Shown: positions 15,760 to 23,650 of the stretch, in pieces
Layout: each line of letters begins with the position of its first letter
How positions within the stretch are numbered: the stretch's first letter is position 1
Assembly (NCBI GenBank): GCA_002372465.1
Contig: DFGW01000076.1
Span: forward strand, 1,040 to 32,564
From: Butyrivibrio sp. UBA3740
GTDB lineage: Bacteria > Bacillota > Clostridia > Lachnospirales > Lachnospiraceae
Direction of reading: 5' to 3'
DNA: 31,525 nucleotides
Position numbers and translations under genes: made by a program
Notes under the pieces: generated by a model
Database searches by the model: none
The model's input: only the letters and a program-made list of their open reading frames with translations
What the model was told of the DNA's origin: nothing

Positions 15760-17175
15760 ATGAAATTATCTTTTTTGCCTTATGATGGTTTATATGATGT
15801 TGAACCAAACAGCTGTTCGGTGTATCATAAGGGTATGAAATCATATCCCGAATTTGATAAATATGACAACATAATATTCCACATAGATGTTAATTCCGCT
15901 TTCCTGTCCTGGTCAGCCTTGAAGGCACTTAAGGAGGAACCGGGAAGCGTTGACCTGCGCACTATCCCCTCTGCGGTTGGAGGCGATGTGAAGAAGCGTC
16001 ATGGCATCATCACTGCCAAGTCAATCCCTGCCAAGAAATACGGGATTGTAACCGGTGAGCCGGTGGTCAAAGCCCTGCAGAAGTGCCCTCAGCTGGTGCT
16101 TGTGGAGAGTGACTTTGCCACCTACCACTACTATTCTGAAGCCTTCATGGAGATACTTTCAAAGTACTCTCCCATCATACAGCAGGTTTCCATCGATGAA
16201 GCCTTTGTGGACATGTCGGGGTCCAAAGAGCTGTACCGGTATTTAGAGACTCCCGATAGTCCCTTCCCCATTTGTCTTGCAGAGAAGATCAAGAATGAAG
16301 TAAGGGACACACTGGGCTTTACTGTAAATGTAGGGATCTCCTGTAATAAGCTCCTTGCCAAGATGGCCAGCGACTTCCAAAAGCCCGATAAGATCCATAC
16401 TCTCTTTCCTGAGGAGATTCGGGAAAAGATGTGGCCACTTCCCATAGGAGATCTCTTTGGCTGCGGAAAAGCAACTGCCTCAAGGCTCATAAGCATCGGC
16501 ATAAGGACCATCGGCGAAGCTGCCACAGCAGATCCTCAGATGCTTGTCTCTATCCTGGGAGAAAATGGCGGAGCATATATCTACTCAGCAGCCAACGGTA
16601 TTGGCAGCACCACTGTCCATACACAGTACGAGGACGCCAAGAGCTATTCCAACGAGCACACTCTCCACTCAGACCTTACAGCAGACAACTACGACAAGGA
16701 TATTGTCCCTGTTCTTAGATCCCTTTCCGCCAGCGTGTCAAGGCGCCTTAAAAGGGACCATGTCTTTGGCCGGACAGTAACAGTTTCTGTAAAGACAGGG
16801 AATTTTAAGAGGCACTCAGCCCAGATGCAGCTTGAGAGCTCAATAGATGATGAAATAAGACTTTATAAATATTCAAAAGAGCTATCTGACAAGCTTCTCC
16901 TTGGGGATGAGGGTCTTTTTATCAAAGGAGAGGTGATACGCCTTGTGGGGGTTGGTGTTACCAAACTCGATGACGGTTCCTATCAGCAGCTAAACCTCTT
17001 CGATGACGGAATCCTTAATAGCAACAAGGATAACAATGTAGCTGCCACCAAGGACACAAATCAGCCTTCAAGCCACTACCCCAGCCGTGAGAAGCAGCAA
17101 AAGCTTGATGCCATGACCGAGAAACTGCAACAGGAATTCGGAAAAGATATAATAAAAAAGGGAAGCTCCCTCTAA
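15760..17175 (+). CDS. dinB: Y-family DNA polymerase IV
   Basis: Translesion DNA polymerase of 471 residues if read from 15760. Palm motifs: IIFHIDVNSAFLSW with D43, and VSIDEAFVDMSG with D146 and E147. Helix-hairpin-helix follows near 228-250 (GDLFGCGKATASRLISIGI), then the little finger domain, and a classic sliding-clamp motif QLNLF at 410-414. DVNSAF in place of the common DMDxFF is the form seen in many clostridial members. The start is uncertain: the ATG at 15760 has no visible ribosome binding site and residues 1-25 are not like the family, while the ATG at 15835 has AAGGG too close upstream. No SOS box was seen upstream. Confidence 0.92.
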   Translation: MKLSFLPYDGLYDVEPNSCSVYHKGMKSYPEFDKYDNIIFHIDVNSAFLSWSALKALKEEPGSVDLRTIPSAVGGDVKKRHGIITAKSIPAKKYGIVTGEPVVKALQKCPQLVLVESDFATYHYYSEAFMEILSKYSPIIQQVSIDEAFVDMSGSKELYRYLETPDSPFPICLAEKIKNEVRDTLGFTVNVGISCNKLLAKMASDFQKPDKIHTLFPEEIREKMWPLPIGDLFGCGKATASRLISIGIRTIGEAATADPQMLVSILGENGGAYIYSAANGIGSTTVHTQYEDAKSYSNEHTLHSDLTADNYDKDIVPVLRSLSASVSRRLKRDHVFGRTVTVSVKTGNFKRHSAQMQLESSIDDEIRLYKYSKELSDKLLLGDEGLFIKGEVIRLVGVGVTKLDDGSYQQLNLFDDGILNSNKDNNVAATKDTNQPSSHYPSREKQQKLDAMTEKLQQEFGKDIIKKGSSL

Positions 17176-17224
17176 ACGTTTTTTAGATTATATTATGCAC
17201 CAGGAAATGCACAGGGCCTGAAGA

Positions 17225-18205
17225 TCACTGTATAAGTCTTTTCATATCCGTTGGAATAGCTGCGTCAAAAGACATGTCCTTTTCTGTTACCGGCTGCTTA
17301 AATTCCAGATGGGCAGCGTGAAGGGCGGCTCTTAGCATGCCATGGCTGTCTTTTATCTCTTTTCCGTAGAGGTTATCTCCCAAAAGAGGGTGACCAAGAT
17401 AATGCATGTGGACGCGGATCTGATGGGTTCTTCCTGTATCAAGCTTAAGGCGCACCAGCGCATAATCCTCAAACTGCTTCTCCACCCGGTAGTGGGTTAT
17501 GGCTTCTTTCCCACTCTCCATGACTTTGCGGATCATACGAACTCCCTCTTCCTGACCTATGGGAGCATCGATGGTCCCTTCTTTTTGTTCAAATACCCCA
17601 TAGCACAGCGCCAGGTATTCCTTGCGCCTTGACATGTTCTGCTTCTGATTGGAAAGAACTGCAGCGCTGTGGCGGTTCTTGGCAAAGATCAAAAGACCTG
17701 AAGTCTCCCTGTCCAGGCGCCCTATGGCTCGGATCACATGGTTTTGACCGGTCCTCTCATAATACCCGGCAAGGGCATTTGACAAGGAATCCCCGTAGTG
17801 GGCATAGGATGGATGAACCACCATATCTCCCGGCTTATTGAGAAGAATAAGATCCTCATCTTCATAGACTATATCTATTGGTATGTCCCAGGGAACAATC
17901 TCAGAAGCACTCTCTGTGTCCTCGTAGACCCTGACCTTTAAAATCTCTCCAGGCTGCAAAAGCTCTTTTACCATGACAGGAAAAAAGCCTTCTTCATCAG
18001 CCACCAGCTTATCCATCCCTGCATGAGGCGGAAAGCCGGAAGGACTTCGCCCAAGGAGCCTTGCCTTTACCCCGTCTTCAAACTGCTTGCATCTTGTTAC
18101 CTCACGTGAAGAAAGATGGAGTCTTCCTGTCATGATCTGTCTGGCAGAAAGCTCTCCATCTTCACTGGTCACTTCATATATCAATTCTCTGGTACTATTA
18201 TCCAT
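17225..18205 (-). CDS. RluA-family 23S/tRNA pseudouridine synthase
   Basis: 326-residue RNA pseudouridine synthase. The catalytic motif is IGRLDRETSGLLIFAK with Asp165; LLNKPGDMVVHPS (122-133) and LDTGRTHQIRVHMHYLGHPLLGD are also family signatures. The N-terminal 90 residues look S4-like, but about 25 residues with the run RSPSGFPPHAGMDKL interrupt the usual layout before LLQPGEILKV. RluA, RluC and RluD cannot be told apart here. It starts 12 bases after the FeoB-associated peptide gene, so it is probably co-transcribed with the iron genes, with no evident functional link. Confidence 0.9.
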   Translation of the reverse strand: MDNSTRELIYEVTSEDGELSARQIMTGRLHLSSREVTRCKQFEDGVKARLLGRSPSGFPPHAGMDKLVADEEGFFPVMVKELLQPGEILKVRVYEDTESASEIVPWDIPIDIVYEDEDLILLNKPGDMVVHPSYAHYGDSLSNALAGYYERTGQNHVIRAIGRLDRETSGLLIFAKNRHSAAVLSNQKQNMSRRKEYLALCYGVFEQKEGTIDAPIGQEEGVRMIRKVMESGKEAITHYRVEKQFEDYALVRLKLDTGRTHQIRVHMHYLGHPLLGDNLYGKEIKDSHGMLRAALHAAHLEFKQPVTEKDMSFDAAIPTDMKRLIQ

Positions 18206-18217
18206 TTAGTGGATCCC

Positions 18218-18400
18218 TTACTTATTTTTGCAGGTGGCAGAGCTGCTGCAGCCACTGCAGCCACTACATCCCCCTGAGCATCCGGCGCATCCGCCGCCAT
18301 TAAGTTCTCTTTTGAACTGCCTTAAGGCACTTCTTCCACTAAAGAATATTACTACTGCCAGTGCGACTATGACAACCGCATTTCCTAAAATTGATGCCAT
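18218..18400 (-). CDS. FeoB-associated Cys-rich membrane peptide
   Basis: 60-residue protein with one TM segment (about 5-21), a basic stretch (RSALRQFKREL) and a Gly/Cys-rich tail with Cys at 38, 41, 45, 48, 51 and 57. This is the FeoB-associated Cys-rich family found next to feoB in Firmicutes; a metal-handling or FeoC-like role has been suggested but is not established. An AAAGGAGG site precedes the ATG, and the gene follows feoB by 53 bases. Confidence 0.9.
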   Translation of the reverse strand: MASILGNAVVIVALAVVIFFSGRSALRQFKRELNGGGCAGCSGGCSGCSGCSSSATCKNK

Positions 18401-18453
18401 TTTCGCACCTCCTTTCTACAAAACCGGGAGCAGATTGCTCCACAGCTTAAAGG

Positions 18454-20742
18454 TCAGGCTGTCATCTTAACAGCCATTTCCTTGCCTTCGCCCTCTGCAG
18501 CCTGGTAGCCTTTTCTGAATAGCAGGTAGATGAGTCCTGCAAGAGCAGCAAATCCGACTATAGTTCCAATTCCAAAGGCAACTTCTCCTGTGAAAAGTCC
18601 GCCAACATTATAAACGATAAGTGCAAGAACATAAGCCCAGCATGTCATATATCCAATTGCTGCCCAGGTCCACTTTGCATTGTTCATCTCACGCTTGATG
18701 GCTCCGATAGCAGCAAAGCATGGTGCGCACAGAAGGTTGAATATCATGAACGCATAAGCTGCAATAGGTGAAAAGTCAGCTGCGACTCTGCCCCAGATCT
18801 GCTCACCCTCTTCTCCGAGTTCTTCTTCACCGTCATCATAATTATAAAGTACACCGAAGGTTCCAACAACCTCTTCCTTAGCAACAAGACCTGTTACTGT
18901 TGCAACAGTAGGCTTCCAGCTTCCGAATCCAAGTGGCTTAAATACGAAGGAAGCTGCATTTCCAACACTTGCAAGGAGGGAAGCATCCATTGCATTTACA
19001 TCCTCTACAGGAACATCCATCTTGTCTGCAAGCTGTGCAACATATTCATCTGTAATGATCTCTTCATCTTCAAAGAGATTATCAACAAGTCCGAAGTGTC
19101 CGTTTACTGTACCGAAGGATGACAGGCACCAGATAATAACTGAAGAAACAACGATAACGCTTCCGGCTCTCTTAATGAATGACCAGCCTCTCTCCCATGT
19201 TGCACGAAGAACACCTGAAACAGAAGGAACATGGTATGTAGGAAGCTCCATAACGAAAGGAGCAGGAATTCCGGCAAATGCCTTAAACTTCTTAAGAATG
19301 ATTCCTGAAAGGATTATTGAACCGATTCCGATAAAGTAAGCTGAAGCTGCAACAAGTGGTGATCCACCGAAGATCGCACCTGCGATAAGTCCGATGATAG
19401 GAAGCTTAGCGCCGCAAGGCATGAAGGTTGTGGTCATGATGGTCATCTTTCTGTCACGCTCGTTCTCGATTGTACGGCTTGCCATAACACCGGGAACGCC
19501 ACATCCTGTTGCTACAAGGCAAGGAATGAAACTCTTTCCTGAAAGACCAAACTGTCTGAAGATACGGTCCATAACGAATGCAACACGGGCCATGTATCCA
19601 ACATCCTCAAGGATTGAAAGGAGCAGGAAAAGAACTAACATCTGAGGTACGAAACCGATGACAGCGCCAACACCTGCAACAATACCATCCTGGATAAGTC
19701 CGTATAAAACTGTACCCTCTTCTACATGAAGAATACCAAGAAGTGTATCAAAAAATCCAGGAACCCACTCACCAAAGATAACATCATTGGTGAAGTCTGT
19801 AGCCATTGTACCGATGGAAACACTCCAGCCGCCCATGGCGATGGCATATACAAAGAACATGATAAGAGCGAAAATAGGAAGACCTAAGATTCTGTTTGTA
19901 ACGATCTTATCGATCTTATCAGATACTGTAAGCTCGCCCTTTGCAAGGCCCTTCTTAACTGCCTTATCTGTAACCTTTGTGATATAGGTGTATCTCTCGT
20001 TTGTAATAAGTGATTCAGCATCATCATCAAGAGCGCTCTCACACTGCTTTGTAACAGCCTCGATCTCTTTGAGCTGATCTGATGTAAGATGAAGCTCTTT
20101 TACAGCCTTCTCATCTCTCTCAAAGGCCTTTACTGCATTCCAGCGAAGGAACTTCTCATCGCAGTGATCCTTAATGATCTCTTCAATCTTTACTACTGCA
20201 TCCTTAACTTCGCCTGTAAGGAAATCACAGTTGTGGCTTGCTTTTCCAATCTTGGCTGCTGTAACTGCCTTCTTGACAAGGTCCTGTGTTCCCTCGCTCT
20301 TAAGTGCTGAAAGCTCAACAACTTCACAGCCAAGTGCATCTGAGAGTGCCTTGATATCAATCTTGTCGCCGTTCTTGCGAACCAAATCCATCATGTTAAG
20401 TGCTACAACTGTTGGAATGTTCAGCTCAAGGAGCTGAGTTGTAAGATAGAGGTTACGCTCGATGTTGGTTCCGTCAACGATATTGATGATGGCATCGGGC
20501 TTCTCTGTTACAAGATAGGTTCTTGATACTACTTCCTCAAGTGTGTATGGAGAAAGAGAATAGATACCGGGAAGGTCCTGGATCATAACGTCCTTGTACT
20601 CATCTCCCTTAAGCTTACCCTCTTTCTTTTCTACAGTAACGCCGGGCCAGTTTCCAACGTACTGTCTGCTTCCTGTTATATCATTAAAAAGTGTTGTTTT
20701 ACCACTGTTGGGGTTACCCGCAAGTGCAATCTTTAATCCCAT
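18454..20742 (-). CDS. feoB: Ferrous iron transporter FeoB
   Basis: 762-residue Fe(II) uptake protein of the cytoplasmic membrane. The N-terminal G domain has G1 GNPNSGKTTLFN (9-20), the switch region GNWPGVTVEKKEG, G3 DLPGIYSLSPY and G4 NMMD. The membrane part starts near residue 290; it includes two Gate-type segments (with CLVATGCGVPGVMASRTIE and FMPCGAKLPIIGLIAG) and a C-terminal Gate with APCFAAIGAIKREM. Length is usual. AGGAGG lies 6 bases before the ATG. The best copy of the putative operator (20788-20803) lies 46 bases upstream, after a weak hairpin, so feoB may have its own iron-controlled promoter besides read-through from feoA. Confidence 0.96.
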   Translation of the reverse strand: MGLKIALAGNPNSGKTTLFNDITGSRQYVGNWPGVTVEKKEGKLKGDEYKDVMIQDLPGIYSLSPYTLEEVVSRTYLVTEKPDAIINIVDGTNIERNLYLTTQLLELNIPTVVALNMMDLVRKNGDKIDIKALSDALGCEVVELSALKSEGTQDLVKKAVTAAKIGKASHNCDFLTGEVKDAVVKIEEIIKDHCDEKFLRWNAVKAFERDEKAVKELHLTSDQLKEIEAVTKQCESALDDDAESLITNERYTYITKVTDKAVKKGLAKGELTVSDKIDKIVTNRILGLPIFALIMFFVYAIAMGGWSVSIGTMATDFTNDVIFGEWVPGFFDTLLGILHVEEGTVLYGLIQDGIVAGVGAVIGFVPQMLVLFLLLSILEDVGYMARVAFVMDRIFRQFGLSGKSFIPCLVATGCGVPGVMASRTIENERDRKMTIMTTTFMPCGAKLPIIGLIAGAIFGGSPLVAASAYFIGIGSIILSGIILKKFKAFAGIPAPFVMELPTYHVPSVSGVLRATWERGWSFIKRAGSVIVVSSVIIWCLSSFGTVNGHFGLVDNLFEDEEIITDEYVAQLADKMDVPVEDVNAMDASLLASVGNAASFVFKPLGFGSWKPTVATVTGLVAKEEVVGTFGVLYNYDDGEEELGEEGEQIWGRVAADFSPIAAYAFMIFNLLCAPCFAAIGAIKREMNNAKWTWAAIGYMTCWAYVLALIVYNVGGLFTGEVAFGIGTIVGFAALAGLIYLLFRKGYQAAEGEGKEMAVKMTA

Positions 20743-20787
20743 TTATTGCCTCCTAATGTGTGATGGTTTTAAAATCAGGTTTTTGGT

Positions 20788-20803
20788 GTTAGCATAAGCT
20801 AAC
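20788..20803. promoter_or_regulatory. Putative metalloregulator operator upstream of feoB
   Basis: GTTAGCATAAGCTAAC: perfect 6-bp arms (GTTAGC/GCTAAC) around ATAA. Near-copies occur upstream of feoA1. The TTAG-n-CTAA layout is reminiscent of DtxR/IdeR/MntR-type boxes; which regulator binds is inference. Confidence 0.6.
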
Positions 20804-20810
20804 CATCCTT

Positions 20811-20840
20811 CTAAAAATAATCTGCATAACTTTCATGCAG
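20811..20840 (-). terminator. Weak terminator-like hairpin between feoA2 and feoB
   Basis: Minus strand CTGCAT, loop GAAAGTT, ATGCAG (20840-20822), then ATTATTTTTAG. The 6-bp stem suggests partial termination. Confidence 0.45.
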
Positions 20841-20862
20841 AATGAAAATGGAAATATCGGTC

Positions 20863-21084
20863 TTACTCGACCTCTACTAACTCAGCATCAGCCTTACGAA
20901 CGGTAAGCTCGTATCCTCTTACTGTGAGTTCGATAGGGTCACCCAGTGGTGCAACCTTTCTCACGTAAACTTCTGCTCCCTTGGTCAGTCCCATATCCAT
21001 GATCCTGCGCCTTGTGGGGCCTTCGCCATGGAGTCTTACAACCTTGGCACTGCCGCCAATCTCCACATCTCTAAGTGTCTTCAT
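20863..21084 (-). CDS. feoA: FeoA domain protein (second copy)
   Basis: 73-residue SH3-like FeoA protein (TLRDVEIGGSAKVVRLHGEG, then RRRIMDMGLTKGAEVYVRKVAPLGDPIEL). FeoA acts in the cytoplasm and probably regulates the FeoB G domain. GGGAG precedes the ATG. It is 53 bases after the first copy, with a hairpin in between. It keeps the canonical GLTKG and GDPIEL motifs and is the more typical FeoA of the two. Confidence 0.93.
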   Translation of the reverse strand: MKTLRDVEIGGSAKVVRLHGEGPTRRRIMDMGLTKGAEVYVRKVAPLGDPIELTVRGYELTVRKADAELVEVE

Positions 21085-21121
21085 TACTTTTCTCCCTCTA
21101 TTTTGAAATTTTTAGTAACAA

Positions 21122-21153
21122 CATAAAATTATCCGCATCAGATAAAGATGCGG
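21122..21153 (-). other. Hairpin overlapping the feoA1 stop codon
   Basis: Minus strand CCGCATC (21153-21147), loop TTTATCT, GATGCGG (21139-21133), followed by ATAATTTTATG. The 5' arm encodes the last codons of feoA1 and the TGA lies at the base of the 3' arm. It may be a leaky terminator or mRNA stabiliser. Confidence 0.5.
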
Positions 21154-21350
21154 TTTGCAAGTGTCTTATCAAGAGCTATGCGGCTGTCCTTGACATTAAC
21201 AATAAGGTTTCCGCCGTTCTTGTTTATTATGGAGATCTCTTCTCCTGTGACAAATCCAAGAGTAGCAAGGTGCTGCCTGGTCTCGTCATTTCCTGTGATC
21301 TTCTGAATCTTTAAAAGCTGTCCGCTATCTGCAAAAGTAAGTGGCATCAT
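21138..21350 (-). CDS. feoA: FeoA domain protein (first copy)
   Basis: 70-residue FeoA-like protein: LTFADSGQLLKIQKITGNDE, then RQHLATLGFVTGEEISIINKNGGNLIVNVKDSRIAL. The LGFVTG turn and the closing DSRIALD strand fit the FeoA fold; it lacks the GDP motif of the second copy. GGAGG lies 5 bases before the ATG at 21350; the next codon is also ATG. Being first in the operon, downstream of a consensus promoter and the operator cluster, it should be the most highly transcribed of the iron genes. Confidence 0.9.
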   Translation of the reverse strand: MMPLTFADSGQLLKIQKITGNDETRQHLATLGFVTGEEISIINKNGGNLIVNVKDSRIALDKTLANRIFI

Positions 21351-21366
21351 GAATACCTCCTATATT

Positions 21367-21402
21367 GTTAGCATATGATATCTGTTGTTACCATTAGCTA
21401 AC
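21367..21402. promoter_or_regulatory. Two operator copies between the feoA1 promoter and its start
   Basis: GTTACCATTAGCTAAC (21387-21402) matches the feoB-upstream operator at 14 of 16 bases, and GTTAGCATATGATATC (21367-21382) at 13 of 16. They are 20 bases apart start to start, about two helical turns, just downstream of the predicted transcription start. Confidence 0.55.
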
Positions 21403-21415
21403 TTAATTTATTACT

Positions 21416-21444
21416 AGGATATTCCGAGAATACCGTGTTGTCAA
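21416..21444 (-). promoter_or_regulatory. Promoter of the feo operon
   Basis: Minus strand consensus TTGACA (21444-21439), 17-base spacer, TATCCT (21421-21416). Start of transcription near 21409, leader about 60 bases. Confidence 0.65.
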
Positions 21445-21452
21445 TTGCTAAC
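21437..21452. promoter_or_regulatory. Weaker operator copy over the feo -35 box
   Basis: GTTGTCAATTGCTAAC matches the operator at 11 of 16 bases and keeps the outer GTT and GCTAAC arms; it covers the whole TTGACA element. Confidence 0.35.
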
Positions 21453-21480
21453 AGAAAATTTTTATCAATTTCATCATTTT

Positions 21481-21534
21481 TATTGCAATAAAAAGTACTG
21501 ATGCAGTATTTTTTGTACAATCTGCATCAGTACT
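21481..21534 (-). terminator. Terminator of the phoH gene
   Basis: A 13-bp perfect stem, agtactgatgcag (21494-21506) with ctgcatcagtact (21522-21534) and a 15-base loop, is followed on the minus strand by TTTTATTGCAATA. It separates phoH from the feo promoter. Confidence 0.75.
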
Positions 21535-21601
21535 GATTTTGCGCAATTATATTTTGTTAGTCTAAACTAATATCCTTGATGTAATTTATGGCAAGGTTAC
21601 A

Positions 21602-22990
21602 TCATCCCTTTTTATCACGCATCCTCTCGATGGCATCCATAGCAAGTTGACTTCTTTCACACTCTGAAGCAGAAAGAGAAATCTGCCATGCCAGAGGACT
21701 TCCCTTCATATGCTCTGAAGCATATGAAAGGCCGTTGGTCCTTTCATCCAGGAATGGTCTGTCGATCTGGTTTGGATCTCCAAGAAGGATTATCTTGGTG
21801 TCCTTACCTGCTCTTGTGATGATACCTTTTGCCTGAGTCGGAGTCATGTTCTGAGCTTCATCGATAATAAGGTAAGTCTTAAGGATTGATCTTCCTCTGA
21901 TGAAGTTCAACGCTTCGCACTGAACGATGCCTCTTTCAAAGACTTCATCAGTCTTACCCTGTAACTCCTTCTCATCCTTGTAGCGCTCTTCCTCATTGGA
22001 ATCTATGAGCTGCTCAAGGTTATCAATGATAGGCCTCATGAGCGGTGATATCTTTTCCTGCTCATCTCCCGGAAGGAATCCGATGTCATCATCAAACTGA
22101 GAGTTGGGTCTGCAAACAAGGATCCTTCTGTACTCTCCCGTAGGGCGATTGATCATCTTCTCAAGTCCGACAGCCAGAGAATAGAATGTCTTGGCAGTAC
22201 CTGCCATACCCTTTACTATAACAAGCGGTGCCACATCTGCCGGCTGCATAAGCGCTTCCTGAAGGAAGTACTGTCCTGCATTTCTTGGCTTTACGCCATA
22301 GGGCTGGCTCTTTTCATACTCAAGCTTTTTGATCAGCTTGCCACATACACGGCCCATCTGGGTCTTGCCAAGGGACTGATCAGCTCTTACTATAACAAAC
22401 TCATTTTCATACAGTTCCGGTGCGTACTGATTCCCCTCCTCGTCACAGCAGTACACCTTGTCAACAGGAATGCCCTTCTTCTTGAAATCCTTGAAGATAT
22501 CCTCGGGAGCATACACATCAATTCTTCCGCTGTACTGCTCACCCCGGCCGGCAACCTGCTCTGTGGTAAAGTCCTCGGACTTGATATTAAGGAGCTGTGC
22601 CTTAATCCTCATCAGAATGTCCTTAGTTACAAGAATTACCTGTTCCTTACTCGTCTCCTTAAGCCCCTTGCACACCTTAAGAATACGGTTGTCAGACTTA
22701 TACTCTGACATGTCCTTTGGAAGCTCAACATCCTTAAAGTTCTTCTCAACTCTAAGGAGCCCTCCATTGTCAAGCTCAACCCCAGCAACCAGATCTCCCT
22801 GGCCTCGTAGCTGCTCGAGAATCCTGATGGCTTCTCTCACATTGGCTCCACGCTCACCTTCATCTCTCTTGTGAGTGTCCAGCTCTTCTAAGACTACCAG
22901 CGGAAGAACGACCTCGTTATCATCAAAGCACTTGAGAGCATGCGGTGCCTGAATCAAAACGTTGGTGTCCAGTACGTAGATCTTCTTCAT
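21602..22990 (-). CDS. phoH: PIN-PhoH fusion ATPase (PhoH2/YlaK type)
   Basis: 462-residue two-domain protein. The N-terminal PIN domain (1-140) begins KKIYVLDTNVLIQAPHALKC and has the acidic set D8, E35/E36, D100 and D124, as in toxin-type ribonucleases. The C-terminal PhoH ATPase has Walker A GMAGTAKT (261-268), Walker B YLIIDEAQNMTP near 373-384 and LLGDPNQID. PhoH2 proteins from mycobacteria unwind and cut RNA; a similar RNA helicase-nuclease role is inferred. GGGGGA precedes the ATG. It has an extended -10 promoter and its own terminator, so it is probably monocistronic; no antitoxin-like small gene lies upstream. Confidence 0.92.
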   Translation of the reverse strand: MKKIYVLDTNVLIQAPHALKCFDDNEVVLPLVVLEELDTHKRDEGERGANVREAIRILEQLRGQGDLVAGVELDNGGLLRVEKNFKDVELPKDMSEYKSDNRILKVCKGLKETSKEQVILVTKDILMRIKAQLLNIKSEDFTTEQVAGRGEQYSGRIDVYAPEDIFKDFKKKGIPVDKVYCCDEEGNQYAPELYENEFVIVRADQSLGKTQMGRVCGKLIKKLEYEKSQPYGVKPRNAGQYFLQEALMQPADVAPLVIVKGMAGTAKTFYSLAVGLEKMINRPTGEYRRILVCRPNSQFDDDIGFLPGDEQEKISPLMRPIIDNLEQLIDSNEEERYKDEKELQGKTDEVFERGIVQCEALNFIRGRSILKTYLIIDEAQNMTPTQAKGIITRAGKDTKIILLGDPNQIDRPFLDERTNGLSYASEHMKGSPLAWQISLSASECERSQLAMDAIERMRDKKG

Positions 22991-23027
22991 GCGTAGGTCC
23001 CCCTATATTTGTATGACTTGTAACTTC

Positions 23028-23057
23028 ATTATACCATATATTGTGTTTAAGCAATAA
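23028..23057 (-). promoter_or_regulatory. Promoter of phoH
   Basis: Minus strand extended -10 TGGTATAAT (23036-23028) with TTATTG (23057-23052) 18 bases upstream. TTGCTT at 23054-23049 is an alternative -35 with a short 15-base spacer. Confidence 0.55.
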
Positions 23058-23095
23058 TGAATTGCATACAAATTGTTCTCCTCCACAATCTCCCG

Positions 23096-23650
23096 TCAGA
23101 TTCTGTACTTTTTTATTTCCCTGTTTACTGTACGGATCAGGGTTGGAATATCAAAGGGCTTGGCTATATGCCCATTCATACCACACTCAAGGCTCTTTTT
23201 CCAGTCCTCTTCACTGGCATTGGCCGAAAGCGCCATGATGGGGATCTTCTTGCTCTCCTCTCTCCCCATGCTTCTGATCTGCCTTGTGGCTTCATAGCCG
23301 TCCATTACCGGCATCTGAATATCCATAAGTACCAGGTCGTAGAAACCGTCTTCAATATTCTCAAAGCGCTTTACAGCATCAGCGCCGTCCTTGACTGCAT
23401 CCACCTTAAATCCTGCCTTTGTAAGGATTTTCATGGCCATCTTTCTGTTGATCTCCATATCTTCCACCAGAAGGATCCTATAATCTCCATCCGCATTCAT
23501 TTCAGAAGAGGCGCTTGTATCTCCCTCACTATGCGCATTCAGCGTATCCCCTGCCATCTGTTTCATGGGGATTGAAACCGTGAAGGTGCTTCCCTGATTC
23601 TTGGTGCTGTCCAGGGAAAGAGCTATCTTATCATTATTTGTTTCTTCCAT
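23096..23650 (-). CDS. Receiver-domain protein with a histidine-kinase tail remnant
   Basis: 184-residue protein. Residues 57-180 are a full receiver domain: acidic pair E63/D64 (LLVEDMEINRKMA), phosphoacceptor D110 in LVLMDIQMPVMDGYEA, LSAN as the Ser/Thr switch and AKPF. Residues 8-29 (with STKNQGSTFTVSIPM) match the last strands of a HATPase_c domain, as if a hybrid kinase had lost everything before this point. A linker (30-56) follows, normal for hybrid kinases. There is no output domain. The start overlaps the 3' end of the EAL-GGDEF gene by 17 bases; a stop codon lies two codons upstream in frame, so the ATG is forced. Its ribosome binding site is poor (AAGG), suggesting coupling. Its kinase partner is unknown. 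Confidence 0.8.
   Translation of the reverse strand: MEETNNDKIALSLDSTKNQGSTFTVSIPMKQMAGDTLNAHSEGDTSASSEMNADGDYRILLVEDMEINRKMAMKILTKAGFKVDAVKDGADAVKRFENIEDGFYDLVLMDIQMPVMDGYEATRQIRSMGREESKKIPIMALSANASEEDWKKSLECGMNGHIAKPFDIPTLIRTVNREIKKYRI

Noticed and set aside
17159..17184. Terminator at the end of dinB
   Set aside because: AGGGA-agc-TCCCT is only 5 bp and its T-run starts 7 bases later; too weak to call.
21556..21571. Further feo operator copy GTTAGTCTAAACTAAT
   Set aside because: It matches 12 of 16 bases but lies between the phoH stop and its terminator, away from the feo promoter, so it is noted only.
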